Positions 5,090 to 6,207 of a stretch of DNA of 6,207 nt are shown here, in pieces; position 1 is the stretch's first letter, and each line of letters begins with the position of its first letter. The DNA lies in the NCBI GenBank assembly GCA_964353405.1, contig CAYGWJ010000060.1:1-6207 (forward strand). Direction: 5' to 3'. Made by a program: the position numbers and the translations under genes. The notes under the pieces are model-generated. The model searched no databases and was not told the DNA's origin. It saw only the letters and a program-made list of their open reading frames with translations. This stretch comes from JBGLNJ01 sp964353405 (GTDB lineage Bacteria; Chloroflexota; Anaerolineae; Fen-1058).

Positions 5090-5941
5090 ATGCACTTTGC
5101 AGAACAATCAACAATCAGCAATCAACAATCAACAATTGTAGTCAAGATGGGCGGCGCGGCCGGTGTGAGCCTGGAAGGGGTTGCTGCCGACGTCGCGGCG
5201 CTGGTGCAGCAAGGTCAGCAAATCGTGCTGGTGCATGGCGGCTCGGACGAAACGAACCAGCTCTCGGAGCAGTTGGGGCATCCGCCACGCTTTGTCACAT
5301 CCCCCTCGGGCTTTACCAGCCGCTATACCGACCGGCAGACGCTTTTAATTTTCGCGATGGTGACCGCGGGCAAGATCAACACACTGCTGGTCGAGGCGTT
5401 GCAAAAGAAGGGTGTGAACGCGCTGGGGCTTTCGGGTGTGGATGGCAGGCTCTTGGTCGCCAAGCGCAAAGAGGCGATTCGCATGGTTGACCCGGCGGGC
5501 GGCAAGGTCAAAATGCTTCGCGATGACTATACGGGCGCCATCCAGACGGTCAACGCCGGCTTGCTTCAGATGCTGCTGGGCGCTGGCTATACGCCCGTCA
5601 TTGCGCCGCTGGCGATTTCGGAGGAAAGCGTTGCGCTCAACGTGGACGCTGACCGCGCGGCAGCCATGATCGCGGGCGCTTTAAAAGCCGACAGCCTGAT
5701 CATTTTGACGAATGTGCCCGGCCTCATGCGCAATTTTCCCGATGAGGCCACGCTCATCCCGCGTCTCGAACGTGCCGGGTTGGAAGCGTCCCTGAGTTTT
5801 GCGCAAGGCCGGATGAAGAAAAAGGTCCTGGGCGCAAGCGAGGCATTGGAGCACGGCGTGCGTCAAGTGATTTTCGCCGATGGTCGTGTGGCCGGGGCAG
5901 TGCAACGGGCATTGTCGGGTCATGGTACTGTCATCAGCTAA
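5090..5941 (+). CDS. lysZ: LysW-aminoadipate/glutamate kinase (LysZ), acetylglutamate kinase family (ArgB)
   Basis: This amino-acid kinase phosphorylates the side-chain carboxylate of LysW-bound aminoadipate or glutamate. Motifs in the 283-residue product are the phosphate-binding VVKMGG (17-22, Lys19), VHGGSDETN (48-56), GHPPRF (63-68), SRYTDRQTL (77-85), NVDADRAAAMI (184-194), TNVPGLM (207-213) and AQGRMKKKVLGASEAL (238-253). The pattern closely resembles LysZ of Thermus as I recall it. The conserved protein begins about IVVKMGG; residues 6-16 (QSTISNQQSTI) are translated heptad repeat. ATG 5090 is still the best start: the next in-frame ATG (5147) would remove the essential Lys19, and only a non-canonical ATT (5135) lies between. 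The Shine-Dalgarno is weak (AGTGAG, overlapping the upstream stop at 5081-5083), fitting coupling to the four-helix-bundle gene. The substrate could be glutamate (arginine) or aminoadipate (lysine). Confidence 0.93.
   Translation: MHFAEQSTISNQQSTIVVKMGGAAGVSLEGVAADVAALVQQGQQIVLVHGGSDETNQLSEQLGHPPRFVTSPSGFTSRYTDRQTLLIFAMVTAGKINTLLVEALQKKGVNALGLSGVDGRLLVAKRKEAIRMVDPAGGKVKMLRDDYTGAIQTVNAGLLQMLLGAGYTPVIAPLAISEESVALNVDADRAAAMIAGALKADSLIILTNVPGLMRNFPDEATLIPRLERAGLEASLSFAQGRMKKKVLGASEALEHGVRQVIFADGRVAGAVQRALSGHGTVIS
5105..5132 (+). repeat. four tandem heptads inside the 5' coding end of lysZ/argB
   Basis: CAATCAA, CAATCAG, CAATCAA and CAATCAA run in strict 7-nt register, with a decayed fifth unit CAATTGT (5133-5139). 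They lie between the ATG at 5090 and the first conserved codons. As 7 is not a multiple of 3, gain or loss of one unit would shift the frame. Confidence 0.88.
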
Positions 5942-5957
5942 CCGCTTGGATAAGGCC

Positions 5958-6004
5958 GGAGTCGAGCCTTTAGGCGGGCAAACACCGGCTAAAGCCTTGA
6001 CTCC
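5958..6004. repeat. imperfect palindrome downstream of lysZ/argB
   Basis: Arms 5958-5977 and 5985-6004 are reverse complements at 17 of 20 positions, with one more position able to form a G-T wobble, around the loop GCAAACA. The core reads GCCTTTAGGCGG on the left and CCGGCTAAAGCC on the right. It begins 16 nt after the lysZ stop. It could act as a transcript-end hairpin, but no T-run follows. It looks like a dispersed palindromic element unrelated to the 7-mer family. Confidence 0.8.
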
Positions 6005-6042
6005 AATGCGCTAACTAGAGTTAATAGGAATTTCCTTTTTCT

Positions 6043-6103
6043 CCACGAAGGGCACGAAGGCACACGAAGAGGAAAACTTGGTGTTTCTTCGTGTTCTTCG
6101 TGG
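6043..6103. repeat. CACGAAG-type palindromic repeat upstream of argD/lysJ
   Basis: CCACGAAGGGCACGAAG (6043-6059) pairs with CTTCGTGTTCTTCGTGG (6087-6103) along all 17 bases when two G-U pairs are allowed. A third CACGAAG copy (6063-6069) lies in the loop side. I recall similar CACGAAG/CTTCGTG palindromes from intergenic DNA of several environmental bacterial phyla; their function is not known to me. Confidence 0.8.
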
Positions 6104-6108
6104 ATAAC

Positions 6109-6137
6109 TTGACAGTATGGGTCCTGGCGGTTCAAAT
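6109..6137 (+). promoter_or_regulatory. possible sigma70-type promoter before argD/lysJ
   Basis: TTGACA (6109-6114) is a perfect -35 match, and TCAAAT (6132-6137, 4 of 6 to TATAAT) follows after 17 nt. A start near 6144 would leave a leader of only about 10 nt that overlaps the Shine-Dalgarno, which speaks against it. This is the widest gene-free gap in the window (212 bp), so a separate promoter here is plausible but unproven. Confidence 0.22.
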
Positions 6138-6153
6138 CAAGTCAAGGAAGTTT

Positions 6154-6207
6154 ATGTCTGATCTATTTGAGGTCGAAAGCCGATACACTTCAGGTGTCTA
6201 TGCCAAG
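6154..6207 (+). CDS. argD: aminotransferase, ArgD/LysJ type, first 18 residues only (3' end outside window)
   Basis: ATG at 6154 opens a frame to the window end reading MSDLFEVESRYTSGVYAK. AAGGAAG (6144-6150) lies 3 nt upstream, with AGGA centred at a normal distance. The E-x-x-x-x-x-GVY-x-K pattern is what I expect at the N terminus of LysJ/ArgD class III PLP aminotransferases, which convert LysW-bound semialdehyde to the LysW-ornithine or LysW-lysine form using glutamate. No catalytic residue lies within the visible part, so the call rests on this short match and on being the one step still missing after lysX, argC and lysZ. Confidence 0.72.
   Translation, partial: MSDLFEVESRYTSGVYAK

Noticed and set aside
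5997..6025. Promoter TTGACT - 17 nt - GTTAAT
   Set aside because: The -35 match is part of the palindrome arm and the -10 match is weak (4 of 6); no support beyond chance.
6026..6041. Intrinsic terminator from AGGAA/TTCCT plus five T
   Set aside because: The stem has only 5 A/T-rich pairs and a 1-nt loop, which cannot fold.

Overview
The window is a compact plus-strand amino-acid biosynthesis cluster that reads argG (3' part) - argH - lysW - lysX - argC/lysY - four-helix-bundle gene - lysZ/argB - argD/lysJ (first 18 codons). It combines the last two arginine enzymes (argininosuccinate synthase and lyase) with the LysW carrier-protein module, in which the amino group of glutamate or alpha-aminoadipate is protected by a small acidic protein instead of by an acetyl group. 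Gene content, moderately high GC, good Shine-Dalgarno sites and intergenic repeats that read 'AATCAGCAATC' suggest a bacterium of the Chloroflexota type, possibly Anaerolineae, probably from an environmental assembly. That placement is inference; no rRNA or other taxonomic marker is present.

Region by region: 1-810 is the C-terminal two thirds of ArgG. 811-911 is a long inverted heptad repeat leading into argH (912-2282). 2283-2386 holds a GC-rich hairpin and a composite leader element before lysW (2387-2554). 2555-2665 holds more heptads and a second copy of the same composite leader before lysX (2666-3580). argC (3577-4611) overlaps lysX by 4 bp. 4612-4720 is heptad repeat and spacer before a four-helix-bundle gene (4721-5083). 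lysZ/argB (5090-5941) follows 6 bp later, and its first codons are themselves heptad repeat. 5942-6153 carries two different imperfect palindromes and perhaps a promoter, and argD/lysJ starts at 6154 and runs off the window.

How it works together: LysX ligates the substrate amino acid to the C-terminal glutamate of LysW. LysZ phosphorylates the side-chain carboxylate, LysY/ArgC reduces it to the semialdehyde, and LysJ/ArgD transaminates it. A LysK-type hydrolase (not in the window) would release ornithine or lysine. With argG and argH in the same run of genes, the simplest reading is a carrier-protein route to ornithine and arginine, but lysine or dual use cannot be excluded from this window.

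The most unusual feature is the non-coding DNA. One 7-bp unit (GATTGCW / WGCAATC) fills most of the gaps in tandem arrays. It lies in GATT orientation after stop codons and in AATC orientation before start codons. It forms near-perfect hairpins, makes twin leaders for lysW and lysX, and has entered the lysZ/argB reading frame.
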